DNA of 64,000 nt, from contig QRDG01000410.1 in the NCBI GenBank assembly GCA_012064385.1, positions 215,801 to 279,800 of the forward strand, given 5' to 3'. The translations under genes were made by a program, and so were the position numbers. This stretch comes from Puccinellia tenuiflora (lineage: Eukaryota; Streptophyta; Magnoliopsida; Poales; Poaceae). The notes below the pieces were generated by a model. The model was not told where the DNA came from. It searched no databases and was given only the letters and a program-made list of their open reading frames with translations. Below are positions 42,916 through 54,460 of the stretch, one piece after another. Position 1 is the first letter of the stretch. Each line of letters begins with the position of its first letter.

Positions 42916-43886
42916 GATGCTTGGGGCTCCCCTTTAACGTGCAAGCAGCCCATGAGGCGCAGGAGAGAGAAAAGAGGCTCGAGGGATGAAACCAGCGAAA
43001 GGGATTTCAAACAAGTGTCTGGACTTAGCTTCACGAGGCGCTTTGCCTTGGAGAGGGTGTTGGTTCCCTGATGAGGTGTTTTCGCCTTGGAGAGGGTGTC
43101 GGTTCCCTGGCGCTTGCTTTGGACCTGTTTTCCTGTGTTTTGACAGATAGGCGTACCCACAAGCAATACATAGCTAGACGACTTCATGCGTGCTCGTAGG
43201 TTCCTTCATGTGTGTCTCGCGAGGAGAACAGGCACCAAGGTCCTTGGTGAGTTGACGTGCACGGGAGCCGGTCCATGAGTTCAGAGCTCCTTGGGAGTTG
43301 ACATGCATGAGAGCTGACCCGTGAGTTCAGAGCTCGGATTCCTTGGGTTTTAGGCGCTGCTGGGATGCTCCCGAGGCACAGGCACCATGTCCAGCCCCCG
43401 CTCGCGAGATACACAGGAGGGATCATACGAGCAAGGATGAATTAGCAATAACATAAATGCTTACGAAAGCAACAACATATGCTGGCGCGAAGCGCAAAGG
43501 TTCAAGATGACCTGAAACAGAGGTTCATTACACTGGCGTGGCCAGAAATACAAAATCCGCCATGTCAGGCATGGGGTTCCACATGCTATGGCTGAGACTC
43601 TCGAGGGGGCGTGCCTGAGGCGACGTATGTAGAGAGAGAGCTCAGAGGGGGGCCCCTATGCGGGGGTGGCTTATAGAGCCTGCGGTCCACCATGGCTGGG
43701 CATGGGGATGCACCCCGCTAAGGCATGGTGCTTGAAGAAGTCACCTTGCCGAGGCGCGGTGGCTTGGGAGTCTTCTCGAACGGCCCGCGGCAACGTATAG
43801 TAGAGAGGGGAGCCTAAAATTTTTCCTCGTGGAGGATGATGGCGCGAGGCTCTCCCTTGATGCAAAAAATTGCTCGTCGAGGACGA
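42916..43886. other. A2 3' non-coding region
   Basis: No gene. Reverse complement is collinear with A1 36741-37700, including the tandem CCTTGGAGAGGGTG copies near 43048 and 43087. It is cut at its end by the A1 insertion. Confidence 0.78.
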
Positions 43887-45110
43887 TCAGGGGTAGAACT
43901 TCCACAGGTGCTGGATGTTCCAGGGGTTGGCGACAGGGATGCTGTCCTCCGTCTCCAGCCGCGCAGAGCCAGGCCTGGCGATGTGGACGACCCTGTACGG
44001 TCCTTCCCGCATTGGCGAGAGCTTGTGGAGGCCTGTCCTGGAGAGGATTCTCCTTAGGACAAGGTCTCCTGCTTCGAGAGTGCGCGGGCGGATGTCGCGG
44101 CTGTGGTAGCGACGGAGGTCTTGCTGGTACCTTGCCGCTCTCAGGGCCGCATTGCGGCGGAGCCCTTCGAGCAGCAGGAGGTCGTTGTTGCGCTGTTCGT
44201 CTAGCTCGGCCTCCTTGAAGGCCAAGACTCGAGGAGAGCCATGCGTGATCTCGCTGGGGAGAACGGCTTCAGCACCATAGATGAGGGAGAACGGCGTCTC
44301 ACCCGTTGGCTTGTTGGCGTGGTGCGGATGGACCAGGGCACCGAGGGAGCTCATCGATCCAGTGCTTACCGCTGGCCTTGAGGCGGTTGAAGCTTCTCGT
44401 CTTGAGGCCCTTGAGCACCTCGGCGTTGGCTCGCTCAGCCTGCCCGTTGCTTCGTGGGTGCGCCACCGAGGCATAGCAGATTTGGGCGCCGAGGCTGCCG
44501 CAGTAGGACTTGAAGGCGCCGCTGATGAATTGTGAGCCGTTGTCGGTGATGATGGGTTGGGCACGCCGAAGAGGCAGACCAGGCTCCTGATGAATTTCAC
44601 CGCCGACTTTGCCGGTATGGTGCGCACGGGTTCCACCTCAGGCCACTTGGTGAATTTGTCGATGGTGACGTAGAGGTAGCGGTAGCCCCGAGCGCTCGCG
44701 GGAAGGGTCCCAGGAGGTCCAGCCCCAGACCGCGAACGGCCAGGAGAGCGGGATCATTTGGAGTCCTTGCACGGGCTGGTGAATTTTCTTGGCGTGGAAT
44801 TGGCATGCGTCGCAGGACTGGACGATTGCGGCTGCATCTTGAAGCACTGAAGGCCAGTAGAAGCCACTCCGGAAGACTTTGCCCGCAAGGGTGCGTGAGG
44901 ATGAATGGTGGCCGCACTCTCCGCTGTGGATGTCGTTGATGAGCTGGCGGCCTTCCTCAGCAGGGACGCACCGCAAGGCAACCCCATTGGGGCGCTTACG
45001 GTACAGGTCTCCGTCATGGAGGCAGTAGGACTTGGCCTGGCGAGCAATTCTTTCGGCCTCTGCGTCGTCTTCGGGGAGGACTCGGTCTTGCAGGTAGCTC
45101 TTGATCTCAT
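43887..45110 (-). pseudogene. A2 integrase, frameshifted
   Basis: Minus strand. Zinc-binding part reads INDIHSGECGHHSSSR and CDACQFHAK; then the frame changes near 44720 (WPFAVWGW) and again near 44545 (PNPSSPTTAHNSS where A1 has NRIITDNGSQF). The C-terminal part NKPTGETPFSLIYGAEAVLP runs on to NPWNIQHLWKFYP at 43887. Homologous to A1 35510-36740. At least three frameshifts, so inactive. Confidence 0.87.
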
Positions 45111-46120
45111 CGATCCTGGCGTACCAAGGTCATTAGCAAGCGATCACCTGAGGGCAGCCCGTAGTTTGGTGCTCCACTTGATGGGGCTGGTGGGAGCTCC
45201 TCATTGATGCTCGTGTTGATAGCTGGTTGCTTGACGGAGGACTTGGCGAGTCTTTCCTCGAACACTCCAGGCTTCTGGGCTTCCCTTCTTGCTGCTCGCC
45301 TGGCGAGTTCATCTGCTTCTTGGTTCTCTCCTCGTGGGATGTGCTTGAGCTCCATGCCCCTGAAGTGCTTCTCGAGTTTGCGTACCTCTTCGAGGTAGGC
45401 CACCATGTAGGTGTCCTTAGGCGTGTAGCTTTTGTTGGAGAAGTTGACGAGGAGCTGAGAGTCGCCCTTGATGAGGATGCGCTTGATGCCGAGGGCAATG
45501 GCAGCTCTGAGCCTGGCGAGGAGGCCTTCGTATTCAGCAATGTTGTTGGAGACCTTGTCGTTGTCCTTGAAGCACAGCTGGATGGCGTAGTAGAGCTTGT
45601 CGCATGTCGGTGAAGTGAGGACAGCACCAGCCCCTGCACTCTGGGCCGCGAAGGCGCCGTCGAAGTGCATGGTCCAGTGGCTTGGTTCCGTCCCTCCTGA
45701 GGCTGCGGGTTCCTCCTCTTGAGGCTCTTCTTCACGCGTGTCCGTCCATTCGGCCATGAAATCAGCCAGCGCCCTGCCCTTGATGACCCTGGTGGTGTCA
45801 AACTCCAGCTCGAAAGGTTGTAGCTCGATGCCCCAGCCTGCGACGCGATCTGTCGCATTTGGGTTGCGCAGGACTTGCTCCAGGGGGTATGAGGTGACCA
45901 CCTTGATGGGGTGGCCCTGGAAGTAGTGGCGCAGCTTCCTGGAGGCGATGAGGAGCGAGAAGAGGAACTTTTGCTGCATGGGGTAGCGCTCGCGAGCGTC
46001 CCGCAGCACTGTGCTGACGAAGTACACGGGATGCTCGACGAGGGTAGTCGTTGGCGTGGCAGCGGCTGACTCCTCTCCAGGCTTGGTGGAGTCCTCGACA
46101 AGGGTTTCTTGAGGCCCCAC
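45107..46120 (-). pseudogene. A2 RNase H region
   Basis: Open for about 330 codons: VEHPVYFVSTVLRDARERYP, WTMHFDGAF, NIAEYEGLLARLRAA, IKGDSQLLVN and HIPRGENQEADELARRAA, the RNase H catalytic set. It is out of frame with the RT part because of a deletion at about 46120, and shifts again at 45110 before integrase. Confidence 0.87.
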
Positions 46121-46935
46121 TTGAGGCGACGAGGGGGCTGCATTTCTTCTATGGCCTTGATCTTGTCAGGGTTTGCCTCGATGCCGCGATGAGACACCAG
46201 GAACCCGAGGAGCTTGCCTGAAGGGACCCCGAAGACGCACTTGGCGGGGTTCAGCTTGATGTTTACTTTGCGCAGGTTGGCAAAGGTCTCCTCGAGGTCC
46301 TGGATGAGCGTGTTTTCTTCGCGAGTCTTGACCACGATGTCGTCGACGTAGGCCTCTGCATTCTTCCCCATTTGAGCCCCCAAGGCGATCCTCATGAGGC
46401 GCTGGAAAGTGGCGCCAACGTTCTTCAGGCCGAAGGGCATGCAGACGTAGCAAAACACACCACAAGGGGTGAGAAATGCTGTCTTCTCCTCGTCCTCCTT
46501 CGCCATCTTGATCTGGTGGTAACCAGAGAAGGCATCCAGAAAACAAAGGAGCGCGCAGCCGGCGGTGGAGTCCACGATCTGGTCGATCCTCAGGAGGGGA
46601 TAGGGGTCCTTGGGGCAGGCCTTGTTGAGGTCGGTGAAGTCGATGCAGAGGCGGCTTCCTCCGGTGTGTTTGGGTACGACCACACCGTTGGCGAGCCAAG
46701 TGGGATGGACCACTTCCTTGATGATGCTGGCCTTCTTCAGTTTCTCTACTTCCTTGACGATGAAATCTTGCTTCTCTGGCGCCTGGCGCCGCACCTTTTG
46801 CTTCACGGGGCGTGCGTTTGGACACACGGCTAAGTGGTGCTCGATCACCTCCCTCGGTACTCCAGACATATCTGACGGTGTCCATGCGAACATGTCAGAG
46901 TTTGCCCTGAGGAAGGCGACAAGCGCGCTTTCCTA
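46121..46935 (-). pseudogene. A2 reverse transcriptase, thumb/connection deleted
   Basis: Begins after the TAG at 46935-46933. Shows PTWLANGVVVPKHTGGSRLC, DFTDLNKACPKDPYPLLRID, CFLDAFSGYHQIKM (catalytic Asp), PFGLKNVGATFQRL and AYVDDIVVKTRE (catalytic YVDD), ending KIKAIEEMQPPRRL at about 46127. Relative to A1, 367 bp are missing with CAAG shared at both edges (34121 and 34488 in A1), removing the RT thumb/connection and shifting the frame. It preserves the RT core that A1 has lost. Confidence 0.88.
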
Positions 46936-48290
46936 TTTGGGAGGCAAGTTGGCGCCGATAGTGACGCTAGCCCCCGAGCCGTTTGCATCAAGAGGCACTT
47001 GCTTCGTCGCGGCCTTCTCCTGAGAGAACAGCTGCTTCTTCGCGGGGGGGCTCGGGAGGGGCTCCTCATCCTCGTCAGCGGGTGACGCCACCGCGGCAGC
47101 CTTGTAGGCCGCTTGCGCAGCGTACAGGGCGTCCGAGACCACGCCGCGGATGACGATGGTGCCACCCGAGCCAGGGAGCTTGATGAGCTTGATGAGGATG
47201 TGTATATATATATGTATCTCGATCGGGCCACTAATTAAGTAATATATATGTGTGATGACATATTGATTAATATCATTGTCTGTTTATATACCTGTCAAAT
47301 ATACCTGTATTTTCTGTATAAACCTGTATAAATACTGTATATACGTGTATTTATACAGCAAAATAAAAAAATACAGTTTTTCTGGTTAATACTTCTGTGG
47401 CGCACCTTTTTTATTTTGTGTGGCGCACCACTTTCTGTGGCGCACCAAGGGCAGTGCGCCACAGAAAGACTCTCCATAGGGTCCTGGCGACCTATTTCTG
47501 TGGCGCACAGACAGGGGTGCGCCACAGAAAGTTGAGCTTTCCGTGGCGCATCTCCTTGGTGCGCCAGAGAAAATATTTTTGTGGCGAGAATTCTGTGGCG
47601 CACCAGGCTAGCCCACATATGCGCCACAGATAACCAAAATGGTGCGCCACAGATAGCCTGTTCTGTGGTAGTGTGAACTTGGCGAGGGCGGGGTAGCCGA
47701 GGATGGCGTTGTAGGGCAGGCCGATGTGCGCGACGTCGAAATCGATCAGCTCGGTGCGGTAGTTGGCCTGATTGCCGAAAGTGACGGCGAGCCTCACCTG
47801 CCCCAAAGGGGTGGTGAGACCCTCTGTCACCCCCGAGAAAGGCCTGGTGGGCATGAGCCACTCGTAGGGCACCTGCAGCTTCTCGAATGTCTCGACAGAG
47901 ATGACATTAAGGCCTGCACCCCCATCGATGAGCGTCTTGGAGACTGCAATGTTGTTGATGGTGGGAGTGCAGACCAGCGGGATGGTGCCAACAGTCGCGG
48001 TGGACTTGGGGTGGTCGGCGGAGTCAAAGGTGATGGGGCACTGGGACCACTTGAGGGGCTTGGAGGCCTCAACCCCGGGAAGGGCAGCCGCGACCTCGCG
48101 AGCGAATTGCTTGAAGTGGCGGTTGGAGCTGGGGGCCTGAGCCCCGCCGAGGATGCAAGCGGCCCCGCGAGGCACCTGGTAGCCCTCAGGAGTCTCGGCA
48201 GGGAGGTTTTCGTTCGTGGGCTGGGCGGCGTTGGCCTGAGGGTTCTGCTGGTAGTTGTCGTCGTAGTTGTTGTTCCAGCGTCGCCCCCTG
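46936..48290 (-). pseudogene. A2 protease region, interrupted by a CACTA end
   Basis: From the gag boundary down to KTLIDGGAGLNVIS (protease active-site motif at about 47910-47950) and YNAILGYPALAKF, then the CACTA end at 47673, and after it KLIKLPGSGGTIVIRGVVSDALY to the TAG at 46935. About 30 bases of protease next to the insertion are missing on its left side, so the CACTA fragment is associated with a deletion. Confidence 0.82.
47190..47673. mobile_element. CACTA transposon end (one terminus)
   Basis: On minus from 47673 it begins CACTACCACAGAACAGGC, a CACTA terminal inverted repeat. The next 280 bp hold many direct and inverted copies of TGTGGCGCACC, the subterminal repeats typical of CACTA elements. 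The rest to about 47190 is AT-rich with TATA/TGTATA runs. The opposite terminus is not seen, and the left border runs into A2 protease without a second CACTA end. TGA at 47674-47676 could be one copy of the 3-bp TSD. No transposase. Confidence 0.78.
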
Positions 48291-49860
48291 CGGCAGCCGC
48301 GGCCTCCGCCGCGGCCTTCGCGGCCTTGTTGCCGATCGTTCGCCTCGCGAGCCTCACGCGCCTCGCGAAGCCTCTTGAGGTCGTAACAGTCCTCGGTGGC
48401 ATTGGAATGCCTGTTGTGGTAGATGCAGAAGGGACGATCATCTTTCTTCTCGGGTCCCGCGGCTAGAGTGGCAGCTTGATGAGGCTGCTTGGCGTCAGGC
48501 TCAGCCGCGAGGACTGCAGTGGTCTTACGCTTCTTGGTGGATTTCTTCTTCTTCTTGGACTCCTCGGCGGGGTCCCCTGGCTCGTTCTTGACGAACAAGC
48601 GGCCCTCCTCAGCCTTGGCACACTTGTCCACCAAGTCGAAAAGCTTGACGACGGTGACCCCAGCCTGGAAGGCCGAAATGACCTGTTGTCGTGGATGCCA
48701 AGCTTCTCGAGCCTCCGCACATCCGTGACCCCAGCCTGGAAGGCCGAAATGACCTGCGCGTCGGTGGCGTTGGGGATTTTGTTGCGCACTTGGCTGAAGC
48801 GCTGGATGTACTTGCGGAGGGTCTCGCCAGGCTTCTGGCACACGGCGCGGAGATCGTTGTACATGAGGCCGCGCTCGTACGTGCCCTTGAAGTTGGCGAC
48901 GAAGCACCGGCAGAGGTCCTCCCAGGTGTTGATGGACTCGGCGGGGAGGTTGGTGAGCCACGAGGACGCAGAGTCCTTGAGGGCCATGGGGAACCAGTTC
49001 GCCATGACCTTGTCGTCGCCCCCGGCGGCCTGGATGGCCAAGGTGTAGAGCTGCAGAAACTCCAGGGGGTTGTTCTTGACGTCGTAGCGCGGAGGAAGAT
49101 CCGGCCTGAACTTGACCGGCCAGACGGCGCGACGGAGGCTGTGGGTGAATGCGGCCGTCGTTCCGTAGGTGACCGGGCCGTTGGCGAGGGTGGCTCGGAG
49201 GTGGCGCCCCGCGGTGGCGACGTCATGGACGACGCGGTTGTGGCGATCCTGGTTGCGCTCGATGCTCACGTGTGCGTCCTCCAGGGCTCGCTGCACGATT
49301 TGGCAGTCGTGTGGCAACGACGCGTGCGACGCGGCGCGGTTGTCGCGAGGAGGAGCCCCGGCTGGAGCAGGTTGCGGTGGAGCCGGTGGAGCTGGAGCGG
49401 GCGCGGGGTGGCGATGAGGTGCATGCGGCGCGCCGTGCGCCACGTCCCCTGCGCGTGCGGAGAGAACCAGCGAACGAGACGGTGCAGGAGCGGCGACGCG
49501 AGCGGCGCCGACGAGCTCAGAAAGGCGGTTGAGCCTGGCCTCCTGGGCTTCCAGCGTGGGACGGTACTGCAGCAGCTCCTACGCCATGAGAAGCGCATTC
49601 GCCGGGCTAGGCGCAGGGCGGCCCAGCGAGGAAGCAGCACGGTCCCGCGACGGGTGCAGGGAGGAAGCCTCCTCTTTGCCAAGGTCGTCCTCGGCGTGGT
49701 CGATGTCGTCGTCCTCCGGGTGCTCGATGCGGGGCTCGGGGTCGACGTGGCGCTCTGGAGCAGCACTTCCGCGCGGGCGGCCGCGCGGGTTGCCAGCGGG
49801 AGCGGTGGCGGCGCTGGCCGTCCGGCGAGCGAGACGTTCGGCGCGAGAGATGCCGGCCAT
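48291..49860 (-). pseudogene. A2 gag, with nonsense codon and internal duplication
   Basis: Starts MAGISRAERLARRT at 49860. A TAG at 49581-49579 follows ANALLMA, where A1 has CAG (Q). The gag domain is at about 48780-49150 (YTLAIQAAGGDDKVMANWF). At 48654-48685 and 48725-48756 the same ~32 bases occur twice; the extra copy replaces HDNITT and shifts the frame. In the next frame the Cys/His motif CIYHNRHSNATEDCYDLK (about 48400) follows and leads to the protease. Two breaks make it inactive. Confidence 0.87.
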
Positions 49861-49891
49861 GGCAGTGTCGAGGTTGAAGACGCGCCTCAGC

Positions 49892-49909
49892 CCCCTACCT
49901 GGCGCGCCA
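49892..49909 (-). other. A2 primer-binding site
   Basis: On minus TGGCGCGCCAGGTAGGGG, 2 nt after the 5' LTR, in the position and with the TGG start expected for a tRNA primer site. The tRNA was not identified. Confidence 0.75.
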
Positions 49910-49911
49910 AA

Positions 49912-50955
49912 TGTCGGAGAACTGTCCCAGGAACTGGGTGTGTCTCACGAAGGATCGAGTAAGGGGCTGAACACGGAATCAAACAACCCTCAACGTGCCT
50001 CGGCGACGGTGCTCGCCTGGATCATCGCGGGGAAGCACTGCAGAGAGGAACGCACGGTATTACCCAGGTTCAGGGCCCTCTAGGTGAGGTAAAACCCCTA
50101 CGTCCTGCTCCGAGTTGTATTGCACTTGCTTGGAGAGGTTCCAGTACAGGGCGAGCTTGGCGAGCTCGAGGTGGCTACAATGGCTACTACGGAACTCAGA
50201 TCTAGGGTTGAGCAAAGATTGAACCCTTTGCCCGAGCGTGCTCCTCCTCCTTTTATAGGTGTCTCGGGCCTCTTCCCCCCAAATGTCTTGGCGGGAAGGG
50301 CTACCACATGGCGACGAAGGAGGAGGTGCGGTGCACAATAAAGGTAGAGTCCACCATAAAGGTAAAGTCCATGGACGCGGTCCACGGCAGGGTGCAGCGT
50401 CACCAAAGCTGGAAAAGCCACCGTCCAAATAGGACGGTGGGCTGGCGCTGCTGATGCGGGATGTGTCCCACGGTGACATCGCCTTTGGAGGGTAGATGCA
50501 GACGGTTCCCTTATCACCAAAGTGGCAATCCTTGGGGCTCCTTTGCTTGGTGCAGCTTTGTTGACTCCTTTATACATAAGAATGGCAACTGTGGCGCTGC
50601 TGTCACCGCGCGCTGGCGCGGTCGTCACTCTGCGGAGGGTGCAGAGCCCATGTGCGCTCTGCCGCGGAGGCAGAGCTGGCTTCGTGAGGAAGGAACCCCG
50701 CGGGGCAAAAGCCTCGCCAAGCCTTTCGGCTTGGTCCTTAGCAGAATTTGCAGGTGGCATCCGAGATGCCCTCTCGTGGAGTGGTCCCTCGCCAAGGGAG
50801 AAAACCCTCGGCAAGGAGAAAAGGTCCCTCGCGAGGGAAAAACCCTCGTGAGGCTCGCCTGGCTTGGAGAGCCTGGTCCTTAGCGAAATCGTCCGAAGAA
50901 TCTTGTGGGCCCTGGCAGGCCGGCCCGTGGTACCCTGGTTTCCACTGTGCCGACA
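49912..50955 (-). repeat. A2 5' LTR
   Basis: 1044 bp. Reads TGTCGGCACAG at 50955 to GTTCTCCGACA at 49912 on minus. TATA box TATAAAAG on minus at about 50257-50250. The strong hairpin present in A1 is decayed here. Confidence 0.92.
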
Positions 50956-51098
50956 GAAGAGTGCACTTGACAACATGTTGAGTGTGCAACAACCCCCAAT
51001 GATAAGAGTGGACTTGGATTCAACTCCAAGAACAAGAACAAGTCCAAGATTGATAAGAAGAAGGGCCAAGTACAAGTCAAGAATCCGGCCAAGATCAT
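50956..51098 (+). pseudogene. F gag fragment (Copia, Sirevirus-like), left piece
   Basis: Frame NDKSGLGFNSKNKNKSKID, then VKNPAKI, resembles the end of Sirevirus gag before the zinc knuckle. It runs into element E at 51099 and continues at 56752 (IFFKCKLEGHHVRDC) after removal of E and one ATCAT. The left part is cut by A2; frameshifts upstream. Confidence 0.7.
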
Positions 51099-51668
51099 TG
51101 TAACAGCCCCAGATTAGCACCCTAAAATATGGGCCAGATTTTCGCTTTTGTGTTGCATTGCATCATGGCATACATATTTAAAATTGCTAATATGGAAATA
51201 AAGCAACACCTAGAAATGAAAACAAAGGAAGCAAAACCCTTCCTCACTTTTTCTAAACTAAATGCATTGGCCAAAATGGCCAAACCAAATGCAAAGCTCA
51301 AGTTGGCACAATACTTTATTCTTGAACTTCCAAATTGTTTAGGAAGTTCCCAATTTGCTTCTTATCCCCAATTCTCAATTTCCAAGTTTTGTCAAATGAG
51401 AATAATTATGAGGACTTAAATTGGCTTAATTCAATTTCTAATTTTGGAACCAAGTTGAACTTCCCAAAGAATTTAAAATAAAAATATGGGGTGATTCATT
51501 ATTATAATATGAGCCTCCCTAAATATTTTCATAATTTATTGAAATGGCTAATTGCTCCAAATAAATCTATTTTTGGAATTTATCAAAAATGCCCTAATTA
51601 AACTCCAAGACCAAATGTGGTGTAAAACATTTCATTTTGTTTCCCAAATTTTTGTGGAGGTTTAAAGG

Positions 51669-53599
51669 TGTAGCGCCCTTGCTTAGCAAATCAATGACAC
51701 ATCGTGAAATATGCTATTCCCTGGATCGAGTACGGATAGCAATTCACAAATAGATGTAATATCATGCATCAATGTCAAATGATTATTACATCGTGAGATC
51801 CATAAGTAAAATATTCTTTACAAATTGCATAGCCAAAGGCTAGCTTGAATGCAAAGTTTGGCAGCGGAAACATAAGTAGCACAGAGAGCTTCATCATCTT
51901 CATGTGCCACTGGCATACATGTTGGTTGCAAGCTCGAAAGGTAGACGTCCTCACTCTTCATCGTAAAAACCTGCAACATTAACGTTGCAGCCCAGGGAAT
52001 TTGGGTCAATACCTTGTGACAGGCTGGCAAGTGATACTTTGGTGGAATATAGAATGGCAAGACTAATACTACATGCTTATATGGCTGGTGGAGTTGACGG
52101 GGTGCTGACTGTGCTGCTGATTGTGCGCTGACGCGGCTGTCCCTGACTCGCTGGTACCCTTTCGGTGGATGGTTCTAATCTGCACCGTCCGATCTAGATC
52201 GGACGGCCAAGAACGGATCGGGCGGTGGTGGCGGTTTACCTCGCCGGAATACGACGGCGGCGGCTCGGTCGTGGACGGTGACGACGATGCGGTGGTGCTT
52301 CGGGCTCGGGGAGGCGACGACGGATTGCAGGAGGACACGGCGGAGATGATGGCGAGGTTTCGTCGTCGAGAGCGTCCTGTGGCGGCGAGGAGGCGTGGCC
52401 GGAGTGGTGCGAGCGTCGGCGAGCTCCGGGTGCTGGACGGACAAGTCGCTCCGGAGGTGCTAGTGCTCGGAGAGGAGGGCGATTGGGTGCGGAATGATGA
52501 GGCGGAGATGATGGAGCGGTTGGCGGCGTCGATTGCCTCCTGGAACGGCGTGTCAACGCGGATGGAGTGGCGGCGCGGCGTCGGTGACCGTCGGATCGAG
52601 CTCGTGCTCGACGATAGAGCTGCGGAGAATATAAACGGAGGGGTCAGCGAGGTTTGACTCAATACAGGGAGAAGATTAGGACCAAAAAGGGGAGGCGGGA
52701 GCCTTTGTCTTCGCCGGAATCGACCTCCAACGGCGGCGGACGAACTCCACTCCGGCGAGCTTTTCCGATGGCCTGGCGGCACGATTCGACGAGAGAGGAG
52801 AGGGCAAAGAGAGAGGAGAGGGTGGGCTTCCAAGGGACGGGGTCGGCGAGGCAATTGGTGCCCTTAATCGCGAGCAATCAAGGGGGAAATCAATCGGGAA
52901 GAAACGGCCGTGGCTTCGTTGAAGACGATGACGTCACGGTGGTCCCACCAGTCAGGTATTTCCCTTTTTTTCTTTTTCCTTTTTCTGTTTTCTTTTATAA
53001 CTTTTGATTTAGGCCTCCAAATCAAGTCAAATAAATTTGTAAAATTTTGTAAAATTCCAAATATTCAAAATAAACATTTAGGAACTATTTTTGGTCAAAA
53101 CAAAATTACCAAAATACCCTTTTGGTCAAATATGCCTTATATGGCTAATTGGGAATTTTCTAAATTAGGGTTTATAAATATCTCAAAATATTTAATTAAA
53201 AACCAGAGGAAAATATGAGTAATATCATTCAAAATGATAACTCATTTTCATATTAAAATAATTTTAAGATAAAACATTTTTATACAACAAGGTTTGCAAA
53301 AGTATTTAAATTATTTCCACAAATGAAATAGGGTTTATAATATCCCCATAATATTTATTTTAAAACAATAAACCAAAGGGAAAAATACTATTTGAAAACC
53401 CCATTTAAATATTTTATTTCCAAGACTTTAAAATTGAGATTTGAAGATAAAGGAATATTTAAAATAAAATATAACTTTGAAGATGTCAAAACAATCTTCT
53501 ATAAAAGCTTTTCTTGATTTTTGGAGACTTTATTTAATTATTAACAAAAGTTTTAAATTTTTGTGATTTTTAAAACATTCCAAAATTTGGGATGTTACA
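51669..53599 (-). mobile_element. Element G: solo LTR nested in E
   Basis: TSD AAAGG at 51664-51668 and 53600-53604. Reads TGTAACATCCC at 53599 to GGGCGCTACA at 51669 on minus. 1931 bp, no primer site, no internal domain: a solo LTR. Only the termini resemble C; the body is different. GC-rich core about 52110-52900. Confidence 0.85.
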
Positions 53600-53739
53600 A
53601 AAGGCATAAAGGGAGCCTATGTGAATTTTTCCACATTTTATAAAATTGTATAAAGGCCCCTTTAAAATCATCAAAGCTGCTGGGGACCTCTTTGCAATTA
53701 CAAATCCTGGAGCCAGGGGGGTAATCGCAAAAGTCTTTC

Positions 53740-54460
53740 TTCCCCACTGTGGCCACAGTGGCCGGCGCCCCATGCCGCCGACGCCCGCCTCAAGTCGCCA
53801 TGCCGCCGTGGTCCCCTCCTGGAGTTTTAGCACGCCACGACGACCTGGACGTCCCCCACACGCCACTGCTCCCTCACCTGCTCCCTTCCCCGCTCTCTCC
53901 CTCTCTCTCTGTGGCCGCCGTGACACCGTGGCCGTCGCCCGTGCCTCGCCGCCGCTAGAGCCACCTAGGAGCAAATCGAAAGCCGCCGTGAGCCTCGCCG
54001 TGACCTCCTCTCCTTGCCCGACCAAGGAATCGATCCGGGACCGACCGGACCGACGCCGGCTTCCACAACACCGCCGCACCGGCCGAGCTCGGTCGATCTC
54101 CCGATCGTCGCCGTCAGCCGCTCCCTCGCCGTCGCCGTCCACACTCACGACACCAGGGTGAGGCCCGCTCCTTTCTAGCCCTCTCCCGCTCCACCTCTTC
54201 TCCCTCTCGTGCCGCCGGCCAGCGCGCGGTCACCACGCCGGCACGCGCCGGTCGTGGCTTAGACCAGCACGCATGTGTGCTCGCCCGGCCTTCATCCCGG
54301 CCTGGGCCGGCCACGAGGCCGGCCTGTTCGGGCAGTGGCCCGGCCTAACGCCCGGTTTGGGCCGGCTCTGGGGCCGGTCTCTTCTGGCAGTGTCCCGGCC
54401 TGCAAACCGGCCTGGACCGACCTGTGGGCCGGTCCAAAACAGTAAAATCTGTAAATTTTG
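53740..54460 (+). other. GC-rich island of solo LTR E
   Basis: Equivalent of the C island in plus orientation; ends its first part with CACCAGG/GTGAGG (GT at 54158-54159). Arg/Pro/Ser-rich frames reflect GC bias. Confidence 0.6.

Larger units (their letters stand above)
1..50955 (-). mobile_element. Gypsy element A2, outer element (minus strand, nested insertions inside)
   Basis: Ty3/gypsy LTR retrotransposon read on the minus strand. Order on that strand: 5' LTR (50955 to 49912), primer-binding site, gag, protease, reverse transcriptase, RNase H, integrase (ending 43887), 3' non-coding DNA to 42911, then after the A1 insertion (4267-42910) the rest of the non-coding DNA (4261-4003), an antisense gene (382-4002), polypurine tract and the start of the 3' LTR (79 to below 1). 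The two halves are joined by the A1 TSD GTCGC and by collinearity with the 3' region of A1 around 37700. The flank at 50956-50960 is GAAGA; its partner is outside the window. All coding parts are broken. Grass family name not assigned. Confidence 0.9.

Noticed and set aside
47400..47660. Repeated TGTGGCGCACC units as a CRISPR-like array
   Set aside because: Units are short, unevenly spaced and in both orientations, and adjoin a CACTA terminus; these are subterminal transposon repeats.
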